DNA of 64,000 nucleotides. Source: Knoellia remsis. Its GTDB lineage: Bacteria > Actinomycetota > Actinomycetes > Actinomycetales > Dermatophilaceae. The notes below the pieces were generated by a model, which was not told where the DNA came from, did not search any database, and saw only the letters and a list, made by a program, of their open reading frames with translations. How positions within the stretch are numbered: the stretch's first letter is position 1; each line of letters begins with the position of its first letter. Below, one piece after another: positions 1-8,472 of the stretch. The translations under genes and the position numbers were made by a program. The DNA is taken from positions 1 to 64,000 of the forward strand of contig NZ_PVTI01000010.1 in assembly GCF_003002895.1 (NCBI RefSeq), in the 5' to 3' direction.

Positions 1-215
1 GCGCGAGTGTCCAGGTCCCGGTGCCGGTACCCGTTGCGGCTATTGGTGCGGTCCGGGCTACGGGTGCCGTACTCGGCACCGCACACGCTATCGGCCTGCG
101 CCGACAGCAGCGCGTTGATGAACGTGGTCAGCAGATCGCGCATCAGGTCCGGGCTGGCCTGGGCGAGCTGGTCGTGCAGGAAGACGGCAGGGTCGATACT
201 GGTGTTCGCGGTCAT
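1..215 (-). CDS. IS256-family transposase, N-terminal part, cut by window edge
   Basis: Reading the minus strand from an ATG at 215 gives 71 codons open to the window edge. The product starts MTANTSIDPAVFLHDQLAQA and continues through LMRDLLTTFINALLSAQADS to a GTRSPDRTNSRNGYRHRDLD-type segment. That segment (NSRNGYR) is the usual conserved N-terminal part of IS256 mutator-type transposases, ahead of the DDE catalytic domain, which lies outside the window. It moves the element by cut-and-paste or copy-out transposition. Whether the whole copy is intact cannot be seen here. It lies 250 bp from a second, unrelated insertion sequence, so this edge of the window is a mobile-element cluster. Confidence 0.8.
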   Translation of the reverse strand, partial: MTANTSIDPAVFLHDQLAQASPDLMRDLLTTFINALLSAQADSVCGAEYGTRSPDRTNSRNGYRHRDLDTR

Positions 216-467
216 CGCGATGCTCCATTCGAGAGTGCTGTGAGAGGTTCACTCGAAGGATCACGCGGTGACCGCACCTACGTGCGTAGGGACACGCTCA
301 CCGGTGTCGTCGTACACCAACCCTATGGACTCAACTCCCTGTGGACTGTCCGCCTGGCCGATGGAGTGCAATTCGGGCCGAATCGCCACACCGCGTGGCG
401 CCCTTGTCAACGTGTTCCGTGACGATCGACTTCGGGTGGGTGGCACCAACCGTCGCCTCCATAATGC
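216..467. other. Non-coding stretch between two insertion sequences
   Basis: No convincing gene. The part nearest 215 should be the untranslated end of the IS256 element. A segment around 300-345 (GTCGTCGTACACCAACCC) resembles the terminal regions of actinobacterial IS256 elements, but I cannot place its exact terminus. The part up to 467 abuts the ISL3 left inverted repeat and matches neither the IS nor the truncated gene on the far side of the ISL3 element. Confidence 0.4.
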
Positions 468-494
468 GGCTCTTCCCAGATGAGTGTGGGGTCA
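468..494 (+). repeat. Left terminal inverted repeat of the ISL3 element
   Basis: A 27-bp sequence starting GGCTCTTCCCAGATGAGTG and ending GGGGTCA is the exact reverse complement of 1922-1948. Its inner three bases are also the stop codon of the transposase gene. Confidence 0.95.
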
Positions 495-1826
495 TAGGTT
501 GAGGCCTCCTGCGATGAGGAGCATCCGAAGCCTGTAGTTCTGGCGATTTCTGAAGCCGCGGGCGACCCTGCGGTGCAGCTCGATCAGTCCGTTCACGGCT
601 TCGGCACCGCCGTTGTTCGCGCCGCCGGTGGTGAAGTACGCGAGGAACGCCTCACGCCACTGGGCCAGCGTCCGACCGAGCCGGGCGATCTCGGGGATCG
701 GGCACGAGGCGAAGCTGGCGAGGATCTTCTCGGCGATCACGCGACCTTGGGCGTGGCTGGCCTGGTGGTAGGCGGAGCGGACCTGTTGGGCGCACTGGTA
801 GGCGACCCAGACCTCGTCGTGTCGTTCGTCCGCGGCGATCGCGGCGGCGAGCCGGGCTTGTTGTCGTTCGGTCAGGTGCTCGGCGCCGGCGTGCAGGATG
901 TTCCGGATCCGATACAGCGGGTCATTCTTGCGGCCGCGGTGGCCGTGGATCTGCTGCTGGACGCGGCGGCGGACCTCGTCGAGCGCGTGACCTGCCAACT
1001 TCACGACGTGGAAGGCGTCGAGGACGGCGACGGCGTCGGCCAGCTGGTCGTCGATCGCGTTCTTGTACCCGCGGAACGGATCCAGCGTCGCCACCTGCAC
1101 CCGCTTGCGGAACGCCTCGCCGCGGTCGCACAGCCAAGTGGCGTACGCGGGCCCGGAGCGGCCCACGACCAGGTCCAGCAGCCGCGCCCGCACGACCATC
1201 TTCTCGGGGTTCTTCGGGTCCGGGTGGCGGGTCAGGTCGACCATCCCGGTCAGCTCCTTCGGGCCGCGGCGGAGCGGGGACACGTGGTGCCACACGTGCT
1301 CGTCGACGCCCAAGGTGGTGACCCCGTCGAAGCGGGACTCATCGTTGGCGGCATCCTCGAGCAGCGGGCGGATCGAGGCCCACACCGTGTCCCACGTCGT
1401 GCCCAGCTGCCGGGCCAGCCCGTGGATCGAGGCGTGCTCGCGGCGGACCTGCTCGATCGCCCACCGGCACGCCCGGGTCGTCAGCAGCGCCCGCGGCCGC
1501 GCGACCCGCTCGTCCTGCTCAACGAACGACACACGCGGGCAGGCCGGCTCCGGGCACAGCCAGCGCCGCTTGCGCCACACCACCGTGACCGGCCGCCCGG
1601 CCGACGGGGCGTCCACCAGCCGCACCTCGAGCCGTCCGTGCCCGTGCGCCACCACCCCGCACGAGGGGCAGCCCATCACTGCTGGCTCGGACTCCACCGT
1701 CACGGTCAACGCGCCGTCCTCGTCACGGGCCACCGCAGTCACACGCAGCCCGTCCAAGCCGACAAGAAGGTCACACCGGTCGCAGTAGCCGCCCACAACT
1801 GAGCAGCACGACGTAGGCTCAGGCAC
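492..1826 (-). CDS. ISL3-family transposase
   Basis: A DDE transposase for the surrounding element, 444 residues, normal length. It has an N-terminal zinc-ribbon-like part (C53-x2-C56, C91-x4-C96), then a helix-turn-helix (IHGLARQLGTTWDTVWASI, about 134-152). The DDE catalytic domain opens with LGVDEHVWHHV (D175). Further acidic candidates are ATLDPFRG (D249), AVLDAFHVVKL (D270) and the C-terminal GGAEAVNGLIE (E409). It ends in the typical RMLLIAGGLNL. The frame is intact, so the element could still be active. The start is the GTG at 1826 or nearby; the CxxC-rich opening argues that the N-terminus is complete. Confidence 0.94.
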   Translation of the reverse strand: MPEPTSCCSVVGGYCDRCDLLVGLDGLRVTAVARDEDGALTVTVESEPAVMGCPSCGVVAHGHGRLEVRLVDAPSAGRPVTVVWRKRRWLCPEPACPRVSFVEQDERVARPRALLTTRACRWAIEQVRREHASIHGLARQLGTTWDTVWASIRPLLEDAANDESRFDGVTTLGVDEHVWHHVSPLRRGPKELTGMVDLTRHPDPKNPEKMVVRARLLDLVVGRSGPAYATWLCDRGEAFRKRVQVATLDPFRGYKNAIDDQLADAVAVLDAFHVVKLAGHALDEVRRRVQQQIHGHRGRKNDPLYRIRNILHAGAEHLTERQQARLAAAIAADERHDEVWVAYQCAQQVRSAYHQASHAQGRVIAEKILASFASCPIPEIARLGRTLAQWREAFLAYFTTGGANNGGAEAVNGLIELHRRVARGFRNRQNYRLRMLLIAGGLNL

Positions 1827-1921
1827 GTCGAGGTCCTTGAGATCAGAAGAGGTAGAAGTCCTCTGATCCTCCGGGACCTCGACCCCTTCTCAGCTCAGGC
1901 CGCAGACCCTGCGTGTCGCCC

Positions 1922-1948
1922 TGACCCCACACTCATCTGGGAAGAGCC
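1922..1948 (-). repeat. Right terminal inverted repeat of the ISL3 element
   Basis: Perfect inverted copy of 468-494. It lies at the broken 3' end of the GH15-like gene and contributes the final four residues (ALPR) and stop codon of that open frame. Confidence 0.95.
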
Positions 1949-2769
1949 TGCAACGAGGGCCCCATCGACGAGAACACCTGTCTCTCAAGACGTTTCGCCG
2001 CCTGACCGGCCGCCCAGGCCTCGGCCGGGGGAGCGTCGGCAGCATCAGCGGTGGCACGCAAGCCTGCGATCATCGGGGCGACCGTGCCCAGAGTGGTCTC
2101 CGGGACCGCGACCTCCCAGTAGTCCGGCGACGGCGGCGGCAGCTGCCAGCCGCTCCACGTCAGGTCGAGCAGGTTGCGCAGGCACTTCGACCGCAGCCCG
2201 GCCGTCGACGGCGGAAGTGACGCCGAGGACAGGGACCCGACCGCCCAGAGCACCCAGCCGCACCCGTCGGACTGTGGGCCGCGCGGCCTGTCGACCACGG
2301 GCGTGCCGTTCGGTTCGTAGCGAGCGTCGAACCCACGCTTCTTGTCGAAGGGCAGCCGCGCCATGAAGTCGACGATGAAGCTCGCTTCGCGGGTGTGTCC
2401 GGTGCGGTCCAGCGCCACCGCGACGAACGCCCCGTCGCGCGGCCAGAAGTAGTCCCAGCCCGCCGCGGGTCCCGCCACCGGCGCCAGCCCGCGCGACATC
2501 CCGCTCATCGCCTGGTTGAGGTCGAGCAGCGCGACCCGGCTCATCGGCTCCCACTCGGTGCCCTCACCCGGCACGGTGCCGCTGTCGACCCAGTCCCGCG
2601 CCGCTCTCAGCAGCTCGGGGTCGCGGGGCTCGCCGTCGGCCACCCGATAGCCCGGAGCAGTCGCCAGCTGCGGCTCGGCCCAGATGCGCTGCTCGTCCGG
2701 CCTCGAGCCACACGCGGCGAGCAGGGCGCAGCACAGCACCGCAGCCGTCGCTCGCCCTGCACCGCGCAC
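1933..2769 (-). pseudogene. GH15-like (glucoamylase-type) lipoprotein, 3' end truncated by ISL3 insertion
   Basis: The N-terminus is a lipoprotein signal (hydrophobic stretch, then LLAAC lipobox at about residues 16-20). It is followed by a six-hairpin glycosidase-type region with DLNQAMSGMSRGLAP and WDYFWPRDGAFVAVAL at about 106-121, a signature of GH15-like hydrolases. The frame runs straight into the ISL3 right end, where residues ALPR and the stop are read from the inverted repeat. About 270 residues remain, whereas such proteins are usually near 400 or more, so the C-terminal half of the barrel is missing. The product is probably non-functional. The lost part is not found on the other side of the element. 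Confidence 0.8.
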
Positions 2770-2909
2770 CCGCTACCTCCGTCGGTTGCGCCGAACCTAC
2801 TCCAGGGCCGGCACGAACACGCGCGGATACGACGAAACCCAGCGGACCGGCATACCGATCGATGCGTATGCCGGTGCGCCGGGTTCCGGTCAGCGGTCGC
2901 CGATCAGGG

Positions 2910-3773
2910 TCACATCTCCTCGTGCGTCTCCGGGTCGCCGTCGAAGAGGCGGCCGTCGGCACGACCGAGACCGCTGATGGCGTCCATCTGCTCGTCGGTC
3001 AGCGCGAACCCGAAGACGTCGAGGTTCGCACGCTGGCGCTCCGGCGTGCCCGACTTCGGCAGCGGGATCGCGCCGAGCTGGAGCTGCCAGCGCAGGATGA
3101 CCTGAGCGGGCGAAACCCCATGTGCCGCAGCGGCATCGGCGACCGGGTCGGCACCGAACGGCGCCTCCCGCTTGCCGAGCGGACTCCACGACTCGGTGCG
3201 GATCCCGAGCCGCTCGTGCTCGGCGCGCAGCTCGGCCTGCGGGAAGAGGGGGTGCAGCTCGACCTGGTTGACGACGGGCGTCACGCCGGACTCGTCGATG
3301 GTGCGGGCCAGGTGCTGGGGCGTGAAGTTCGAGACGCCGATACTGCGGACGAGCCCGCGCTCGCGGCAGTCGACGAGGGCCCGCCACGCCTCGGGGAACA
3401 GCCCGACCGACGGGTTCGGCCAGTGGATGAGGCCGACGTCGAGACGGTCGAGGCCGAGCCGCTCGAGGGAGCCCTCGACGGATGCGACGGCCTTGTCGTA
3501 GGCGTGGTCGCGACCGGGGATCTTGCTCTGGACGACGAGCTCGTCACGGTCGATGCCCTCGGCGCCGGCGCGGCGGATCGCCTCGCCGACCTCGCGCTCG
3601 TTCTCGTAGTTCACGGCCGTGTCGACGAGCCGGTAGCCGGCGGTGATGGCGGAGGTGATCGCCTCGATGCCGTCGTCGCCGCGCAGGGGATAGGTGCCGA
3701 AACCGATCGCGGGGATCGTCGTGCCGTCGTGCAGCTCGTGGGTGCGGGGCAGGTCGGGGGAGGTGGTGGCCAT
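2910..3773 (-). CDS. Aldo/keto reductase
   Basis: NADPH-dependent oxidoreductase of the AKR superfamily, 287 residues, a (beta/alpha)8 barrel. The catalytic tetrad is recognisable: Asp and Tyr in LVDTAVNYENE, Lys in VVQSKIPG, His in GLIHWPNP. The cofactor-binding segment LPKSGTPERQRANLDVFGF follows near the C-terminus. It resembles the 2,5-diketo-gluconate reductase/DkgA group; the true substrate is unknown. The ATG at 3773 (MATTSPDLPRTHELHDG) fits the family start. The same frame is open far upstream, but that extension is the shadow of the next gene. It is a single gene with no obvious operon partner. Confidence 0.9.
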   Translation of the reverse strand: MATTSPDLPRTHELHDGTTIPAIGFGTYPLRGDDGIEAITSAITAGYRLVDTAVNYENEREVGEAIRRAGAEGIDRDELVVQSKIPGRDHAYDKAVASVEGSLERLGLDRLDVGLIHWPNPSVGLFPEAWRALVDCRERGLVRSIGVSNFTPQHLARTIDESGVTPVVNQVELHPLFPQAELRAEHERLGIRTESWSPLGKREAPFGADPVADAAAAHGVSPAQVILRWQLQLGAIPLPKSGTPERQRANLDVFGFALTDEQMDAISGLGRADGRLFDGDPETHEEM

Positions 3774-3819
3774 GGCGACGACGCTACGCGCCGCGACCCG
3801 ACCCCACCACAGCCGCCGT

Positions 3820-3859
3820 GTGTGCCTGACGCAGAGGCATGTGTCTGCGTCAGGCACAC
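3820..3859 (-). terminator. Perfect 16-bp inverted repeat downstream of the metallophosphoesterase gene
   Basis: Arms GTGTGCCTGACGCAGA at 3820-3835 and its exact complement at 3844-3859 around an 8-nt loop GGCATGTG, 15 bp after the stop codon of the upstream minus-strand gene. There is no U-tract, as is common for actinobacterial hairpin terminators. Confidence 0.7.
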
Positions 3860-3874
3860 GAGGCGAGGTCTGGG

Positions 3875-4909
3875 TCAGCTCGTGTAGGGGACGCGCTCCC
3901 AGGTCAGCACCGGCAGCCCGGAGCGGACTGGGTTGACCGTGACGTCGAGCCAGTTCGTGTTGTTGCCCGACCCGTCGACGGTGACGCGGCGCAGGTCGCT
4001 CGACCCGGTGACGCCGTAGAGGTCGAGCCACGGCGAGCCCTCCGCGAGCGGCTGGTCCTCGTTGTAGGCGTGGCTGTCGCCGTTGAAGAGGTAGGTCTCC
4101 CCGTCGAAGGCGTTCGACTCGTCGATGAGCAGCTGCACGAGCGGGGTGAACTCGGAGACGTTCGACAGCGGCACGTCGTAGGTCGGGTCGAACATGTCGG
4201 CCTGGAGGAAGATCGCGACCGCCCGGTCCTGGCGACGGCGTGCGTCCGCGAACGCCTCGCGCACCGTCCGCAGGGCGCTCTCCATCCGCGCGTCCTGCTC
4301 GGCGAGCTGCTCCGGTGTCGGCGCGGTGAGCCCGAGCCCGGTCCACGGCTGGGTGCCGTCGTTGCTGCCGACGACGTGGACCGCCGCCATCGAGACGCGG
4401 TCCTCGCGCCACTGCACGTTCTCGGGGTAGCCCGCAGCGGTGTCGGCCTCGACCTTGCGGGTCTTCTCGCCGAGGGTGCGGCCGGGGTCGGGGAAGAACG
4501 TCGCGCGGACGAAGTCGAGCCGCTCGAGCGGGTTGTAGGCGCCGTTGTTGACCCGGTGGCAGTCGGTCCACTCGTTGTCGCCGGGCGTGAAGATGAACGG
4601 GCTGCTCAGGGTGTCGAGCACGTCGCGGATGTTCGTGATGTAGCTGTCCGAGCACACCGACGAGCCGCTCTTGATGTCACCGACGTGGACGGTGAACTCG
4701 GGGTCGGCGGCGTCGATCTCGTCGACCCAGCCGGGGAAGCGCGCGACCTGGTCGGCGCCGTAGGGCACGTCGCCGATCACGGCGAAATGGTTGCGGTGGG
4801 CCGTGTCCGGCAGGTCGGGGGTCGTGCCGGCCGCGGTCGCGGACGGGACCAACGCGGCGGCGAGGACGAGGGACAGGGCGGGCGCAGCGGCATACCGGAG
4901 CGTTCTCAT
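3875..4909 (-). CDS. Secreted metallophosphoesterase
   Basis: Calcineurin-like phosphoesterase, 344 residues, exported: a Sec signal peptide with cleavage expected after SATAAG near residue 27. The metal-binding blocks are visible: FAVIGDVPYG (about 42-51), VHVGDIKSG (about 75-83) and FTPGDNEWTDCHR (about 106-118), followed downstream by a His-containing FNGDSHAYNED. The family cleaves phosphomono- or diesters with a bimetal centre; the substrate here is unknown. It starts 70 bp from the divergent SRPBCC gene and ends at a strong hairpin. Confidence 0.85.
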   Translation of the reverse strand: MRTLRYAAAPALSLVLAAALVPSATAAGTTPDLPDTAHRNHFAVIGDVPYGADQVARFPGWVDEIDAADPEFTVHVGDIKSGSSVCSDSYITNIRDVLDTLSSPFIFTPGDNEWTDCHRVNNGAYNPLERLDFVRATFFPDPGRTLGEKTRKVEADTAAGYPENVQWREDRVSMAAVHVVGSNDGTQPWTGLGLTAPTPEQLAEQDARMESALRTVREAFADARRRQDRAVAIFLQADMFDPTYDVPLSNVSEFTPLVQLLIDESNAFDGETYLFNGDSHAYNEDQPLAEGSPWLDLYGVTGSSDLRRVTVDGSGNNTNWLDVTVNPVRSGLPVLTWERVPYTS

Positions 4910-4979
4910 CCCCTCACTCTCGCCGCCGCGGGTGAACGCCGGACTCCGCCGAGGTGAACCCTTGCGCGAGACTTGCCGC

Positions 4980-5423
4980 GTGGGTCGCCTGTGGAGGTTC
5001 CGTCACCGCTGGGTCGTGCCGGCTCCCGTCGCGGAGGTGTATGCCGTGTGCGCGGCGGTCGAGGACTATCCCACCTGGTGGCGGGAGGTGCGTTCGGTGG
5101 TGCGGGTCAGTGAGGACGTCGGCGATGCGCGGGTGCGCAGTCTGCTGCCGATCACCTTGCGGCTCAGGCTCGTTCGTGAGGTCGACGACCCGGCGACGGG
5201 GCGGCTGCGGGTCGGGCTGTCGGGTGACCTGACCGGGTGGGCGGAGTTCCTGCTGACGCCGGGGGGTGGCGGGACGGAGGTGGTCTTCCGGCAGGAGGTC
5301 GAGGTGACGGTGCCGGTGCTGCGACGGGTCGCGCCGGTCCTCGCCCCGCTCCTGCGCGCCAACCATTCCTGGATGATGCGCTCCTGCCGACACGGTATGC
5401 AGCGCCTGCTCGCTGACGTCTAG
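4980..5423 (+). CDS. SRPBCC-fold (polyketide cyclase/START-like) protein
   Basis: 147 residues read from a GTG at 4980 (VGRLWRFRHRWVVPAPVAEV). The helix-grip pattern is clear: the opening strand WRFRHRWVVPAPVAEVYAVC, then YPTWWREV, and a long C-terminal helix NHSWMMRSCRHGMQRLL. SRPBCC proteins bind small hydrophobic ligands in a central cavity. Nothing in the sequence identifies the ligand. The next gene begins 10 bp downstream, and its likely -10 element overlaps this gene's stop codon. The in-frame extension further upstream lies in the divergent promoter region and is not supported. Confidence 0.8.
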   Translation: MGRLWRFRHRWVVPAPVAEVYAVCAAVEDYPTWWREVRSVVRVSEDVGDARVRSLLPITLRLRLVREVDDPATGRLRVGLSGDLTGWAEFLLTPGGGGTEVVFRQEVEVTVPVLRRVAPVLAPLLRANHSWMMRSCRHGMQRLLADV

Positions 5424-5433
5424 GGTCGCCGGT
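5421..5433 (+). promoter_or_regulatory. TAGGGT -10 box, likely leaderless start of the next gene
   Basis: TAGGGT at 5421-5426 lies 7 nt before the ATG at 5434, so transcription would begin at or next to the start codon. No Shine-Dalgarno sequence is present. The box includes the stop codon TAG of the preceding gene. Confidence 0.5.
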
Positions 5434-6141
5434 ATGTCGCAGGAGCCGGAGACCAACGAGTTCGGACAGCGCGTCGGGCCGGTGGTCGAGGGCTGGACGC
5501 CCCGGCCCCCGCTCGAACCGACGACCCTCGAGGGCCGGTATGTCCGGGTCGCTCCGCTGTCCGAGGCGCACTTCTCGGACCTCTTCGCCGCGACGTGCGG
5601 ACCGGACGACGGTCCGCTGTGGACCTACCGTCCCGTCGCGAAGCCGGCCAACCTCGCCGGTCTCTGGATGCACCTCGCCGCCGCGCTCGAGGACGACGCC
5701 CAGCTCCCGTTCTCGCTCATCCCGACCGAGGGGGAGCGAGCCGGTACGGCGAGCGGCATCGCGGCATACATGCGCGTCGAGCCGCGGACGGGGCAGGCAG
5801 AGGTCGCTGGGGTCCTGCACGGGACCGGGCTGCGGCGCACACGCGCGGCGACCGAGGCGATCCACCTCCTCATGCGGCACGCGTTCGACCTCGGCTACCG
5901 GCGCTTCGAGTGGAAGTGCGACAGCCTCAACGAACCGTCGCAGCAGGCCGCTCGGCGACTCGGGTTCACCTACGAGGGGCGCTTCCGCAACCACATGGTC
6001 ACCCAGGGGCGTAGCCGCGACACCGACTGGTTCTCGGTGACGAGCGAGGAGTGGCCGGCGGTGCGGGCCGCCCACGAGGCGTGGCTCGACCCGGCCAACT
6101 TCGACGAGTCCGGGCAGCAGCGCGCGAGTCTGCGGGTCTGA
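5434..6141 (+). CDS. GNAT acetyltransferase, RimJ/RimL type
   Basis: 235 residues with the usual RimJ/RimL layout: RYVRVAPLSEAHFSDLFAA near the start, the central strand AEVAGVLHGTGLRRTRAATE (acetyl-CoA-binding loop region) and the C-terminal FEWKCDSLNEPSQQAARRLG motif. Such enzymes transfer acetyl groups to protein N-termini, amino sugars or small amines; this subgroup is unassigned. The ATG follows a TAGGGT box with no ribosome-binding site. Its 3' end faces ppa across a tandemly repeated hairpin. Confidence 0.88.
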   Translation: MSQEPETNEFGQRVGPVVEGWTPRPPLEPTTLEGRYVRVAPLSEAHFSDLFAATCGPDDGPLWTYRPVAKPANLAGLWMHLAAALEDDAQLPFSLIPTEGERAGTASGIAAYMRVEPRTGQAEVAGVLHGTGLRRTRAATEAIHLLMRHAFDLGYRRFEWKCDSLNEPSQQAARRLGFTYEGRFRNHMVTQGRSRDTDWFSVTSEEWPAVRAAHEAWLDPANFDESGQQRASLRV

Positions 6142-6145
6142 CGCC

Positions 6146-6211
6146 GCCCGGCGCAACCGGAACGGGCAATCAGTTGTGCCGGGCGCGACCGCAACGGGCA
6201 ATCAGTCGTGT
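6146..6211. terminator. Hairpin plus tandem 33-bp near-repeat between convergent genes
   Basis: GCCCGGCGCAAC at 6146-6157 pairs with GTTGTGCCGGGC at 6173-6184 (one G-U pair). The unit GCGCAACCGGAACGGGCAAT (6151 on) recurs with few changes at 6184 on. The two copies share AACGGGCAATCAGT. It sits in the 79 bp between the acetyltransferase and ppa stop codons and is probably a bidirectional terminator. Confidence 0.6.
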
Positions 6212-6220
6212 CTGTGGGGG

Positions 6221-6883
6221 TCAGGCGTCGGGGTTGTCGCTGAGCGGCTTCTCCTTGGTCGCCAGCTCCTCCTTGGCCTTGGCGGCCGCGTGGGCGTGCT
6301 CCTCCTCGGTGCGTGCCGCGGACACCTCGTTCGGGACCGACGACGCCGGCGCCGCCGACGCGTCGTGACCGGCCGGCATACGCCACCGCGCGGTGGACAC
6401 GCCCGCCTCGCGGGCGCGCTCGATGGCCTCGGTCACGGTGCGCTCGGCGTCCTCGCGGCCGGCCCAGTGGGCGCCCTCGACGGACTTGCCGGGCTCGAGG
6501 TCCTTGTAGGTCTCGAAGAAGTGCTGGATCTCCAGGCGGTCGAACTCGCTGATGTCCTCGAGCTCGGTGATGTGCGCCTTGCGCGGGTCGCCGGCCGGGA
6601 TGCAGAGGATCTTGTCGTCGCCGCCGGCCTCGTCGCGCATGTGGAACATGCCGATGGGGCGGGCGCGCACGAGACAGCCGGGCCACGTCGGCTCGTCGAG
6701 CAGGACGAGCGCGTCGAGCGGGTCGCCGTCCTCGCCGAGGCTGTCCTCGACGTAGCCGTAGTCGCTCGGGTACGCCATCGACGTGAAGAGCATCCGGTCG
6801 AGGCGGATGCGGCCCGTCTCGTGGTCCACCTCGTACTTGTTGCGGTGTCCCTTGGGGATCTCGATGGTGACGTCGAACTCCAC
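6221..6883 (-). CDS. ppa: Inorganic pyrophosphatase with C-terminal extension
   Basis: Hydrolyses pyrophosphate to phosphate, driving biosynthetic reactions in the cytoplasm. The family I signature is complete: [12 protein letters not shown] near residue 9, [20 protein letters not shown] (the DxDPLD metal site), and [13 protein letters not shown]. The body of about 160 residues matches the usual bacterial enzyme. It is followed by about 55 extra residues rich in Ala, Glu and Lys ([20 protein letters not shown]), probably a helical or disordered tail. GTG at 6883 ([12 protein letters not shown]) is chosen because the family begins there and a GAAGG lies upstream. Divergent from dacB, as in many actinobacteria. 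Confidence 0.93.
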   Translation of the reverse strand: MEFDVTIEIPKGHRNKYEVDHETGRIRLDRMLFTSMAYPSDYGYVEDSLGEDGDPLDALVLLDEPTWPGCLVRARPIGMFHMRDEAGGDDKILCIPAGDPRKAHITELEDISEFDRLEIQHFFETYKDLEPGKSVEGAHWAGREDAERTVTEAIERAREAGVSTARWRMPAGHDASAAPASSVPNEVSAARTEEEHAHAAAKAKEELATKEKPLSDNPDA

Positions 6884-6995
6884 GGTGGTGGCCTTCTTTC
6901 GGGTGGGAGGGGATGACCTACGCTCGAGGACCAGTCTCCCGTATGACCGGGCGGCGCACGAATCCATCAGCACGAACGACAGGGGAGCCACGCGC

Positions 6996-8441
6996 ATGCG
7001 ACGCGGAGTTGTGGCCGGACTCACAGCCGCAGTCGTCGTCGGCGTCACCGGGTACGCCGCGGCGGACGTCGCCGGGCTCGCGCCGGGCATCCTCACCTAC
7101 GACGGTGCTCCCGTCGCCGCGCCGACCCCGTCGGACTCGCCCTCCGCGACCCCGTCGTGGGCGCCGCTGCCCGCCGCGGTCGCGCCCAGCCCCACGCCGA
7201 CCCCGAGCGCACCCGTGCCCACGACCGCCGGACTGACCACGGTTCTCGCTCCGCTCGTCAAGGACCCGTGGTTCGGTCCCAGTGTCGGCGTCACCGTGCG
7301 CGACGGGCTGACCGGCGAGGAGCTGTATGCCGTGTCCGCGGACACCCCGCGCGCGCCGGCGTCCTCGACCAAGGTCCTCAGCGCCTTCGCGGTCATCCGG
7401 TCCCTCGACCTGGAGTCGCGCATGACGACCAAGGTCGTCGAGGGGGCGAAGCCCGGCGAGATCGTCCTCGTCGCCGGTGGCGACACGATGCTCGGCGAAG
7501 GCGCCTCCGACCCCTCGTCCGTCGCCGGCCACGCCGGCCTCGGGACCCTCGCCGACGAGGTCGCCGCCTCGCTGCGCGAGCAGGGCGTCACCTCGGTGAC
7601 CCTGCGGACCGACGCGACGTATGCCGCCGGGCCGCGCTTCCCGGCGAAATGGAAGCAGATCGACGCGGACGAGGGCTTCACCCAGGGCGTCGCCATGCTC
7701 GGGCGAGCCATCCAGCGCCCGAAGTACGGCACGCCATCGGTCGCCGTCGCCGAGGACTCCGTGTCAGGGGCGCTCGCGAAGCTGCTCACCGCCAAGGGCA
7801 TCGCCACGAAGGCCGTCCCGCTCGGTCCGACCGACCACGGCACCCCCGCACCCGAGGGCGCTCGCGAGCTCGGGGCCGTCGAGTCCGCGACCTACCGCGA
7901 GGTCCTCGACGTCGCCCTCAACGTCAGCGACGACGCCCTCACCGAGAACCTCGTCCGCCAGGCCATGGCCGCCAAGGGCCAGTCCCCCGCGAAGCTCACC
8001 GCCGTCCCCGCCTTCGTCAAGGCCACCCTCACCGAGGCCGGTGTCGACACAGCCGGCATGGCTACCCTCGACGCGAGCGGCCTCGCCTACGGCCAGGTCG
8101 TCAGCGCGACGACGCTCGGTGACGTCCTCGCGCTCGCCAGCAGCGGCAAGGAGCCCGACCTGCGCGACGCCATCGCCGGGCTGCCCGTCGCCGGGCTCAC
8201 CGGGACGCTCGCCAAGCGCTACCAGAGCAAGACCACGAAGGCCGCGGCCGGCATACCGCGCGCAAAAACGGGCACTCTCACCGGCATCTCGAGCCTCGCC
8301 GGCTCCACGGTGACGAAGGACGGGCGGCTGCTGACGTTCGTCGTCCTCGCCGACCGTGTGCCAGAGTCGTCGGGAACGCTCGGTGCCCGGGCGGCGTTGG
8401 ATCGGTTCGTCACCGCACTGACGCAGTGCGGCTGCCGCTAA
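6996..8441 (+). CDS. dacB: D-alanyl-D-alanine carboxypeptidase/endopeptidase, S13 (PBP4) family
   Basis: Penicillin-binding protein that trims or cuts peptidoglycan cross-links outside the membrane, 481 residues. An N-terminal signal/anchor segment (about 5-25) is followed by a Pro/Thr/Ser-rich linker (about 40-78). The active-site motifs are SxxK in [11 protein letters not shown] (S123-K126), the second motif in [12 protein letters not shown] (SDD rather than the more usual SDN/SxN), and KTG in [12 protein letters not shown] at 6996 follows an AGGGGAG ribosome site. It heads the conserved run dacB, DUF2342 protease, tilS, hpt. Confidence 0.92.
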   Translation: MRRGVVAGLTAAVVVGVTGYAAADVAGLAPGILTYDGAPVAAPTPSDSPSATPSWAPLPAAVAPSPTPTPSAPVPTTAGLTTVLAPLVKDPWFGPSVGVTVRDGLTGEELYAVSADTPRAPASSTKVLSAFAVIRSLDLESRMTTKVVEGAKPGEIVLVAGGDTMLGEGASDPSSVAGHAGLGTLADEVAASLREQGVTSVTLRTDATYAAGPRFPAKWKQIDADEGFTQGVAMLGRAIQRPKYGTPSVAVAEDSVSGALAKLLTAKGIATKAVPLGPTDHGTPAPEGARELGAVESATYREVLDVALNVSDDALTENLVRQAMAAKGQSPAKLTAVPAFVKATLTEAGVDTAGMATLDASGLAYGQVVSATTLGDVLALASSGKEPDLRDAIAGLPVAGLTGTLAKRYQSKTTKAAAGIPRAKTGTLTGISSLAGSTVTKDGRLLTFVVLADRVPESSGTLGARAALDRFVTALTQCGCR

Positions 8442-8472
8442 ACCCGATGAACGCCCAAAGTCAGGAGAACGC

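Larger units (their letters stand above)
468..1948 (-). mobile_element. Complete ISL3-family insertion sequence (about 1.48 kb)
   Basis: A 444-residue ISL3 transposase is framed by perfect 27-bp inverted repeats at 468-494 and 1922-1948. The ends begin GGCTCTTCCC, close to the GGCTCTTC ends typical of ISL3 elements. Family members normally leave 8-bp target duplications, but the bases outside the two ends (CATAATGC on the left, TGCAACGA on the right) do not match. Either one flank has been deleted or rearranged since insertion, or this copy arose by recombination. The right end sits inside a GH15-like gene, and the element supplies that gene's present stop codon. Confidence 0.93.

Noticed and set aside
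340-467. Remnant of the glycosidase gene on the left side of the ISL3 element
   Set aside because: Translated in all minus-strand frames; none resembles a GH15 C-terminus.
573-1802. Long plus-strand frame (409 codons) opposite the ISL3 transposase
   Set aside because: It is a reading-frame shadow of the transposase in GC-rich DNA: Arg/Gly/Asp-rich, no domain, inside the element.
460-1956. 8-bp target-site duplication around the ISL3 element
   Set aside because: Checked CATAATGC against TGCAACGA; they do not match, and shifting by a base or two does not help.
2910-4655. 581-codon minus-strand frame that would fuse the aldo/keto reductase to upstream sequence
   Set aside because: The upstream part is out of frame with the real metallophosphoesterase and crosses its terminator; only the C-terminal 287 codons are a gene.
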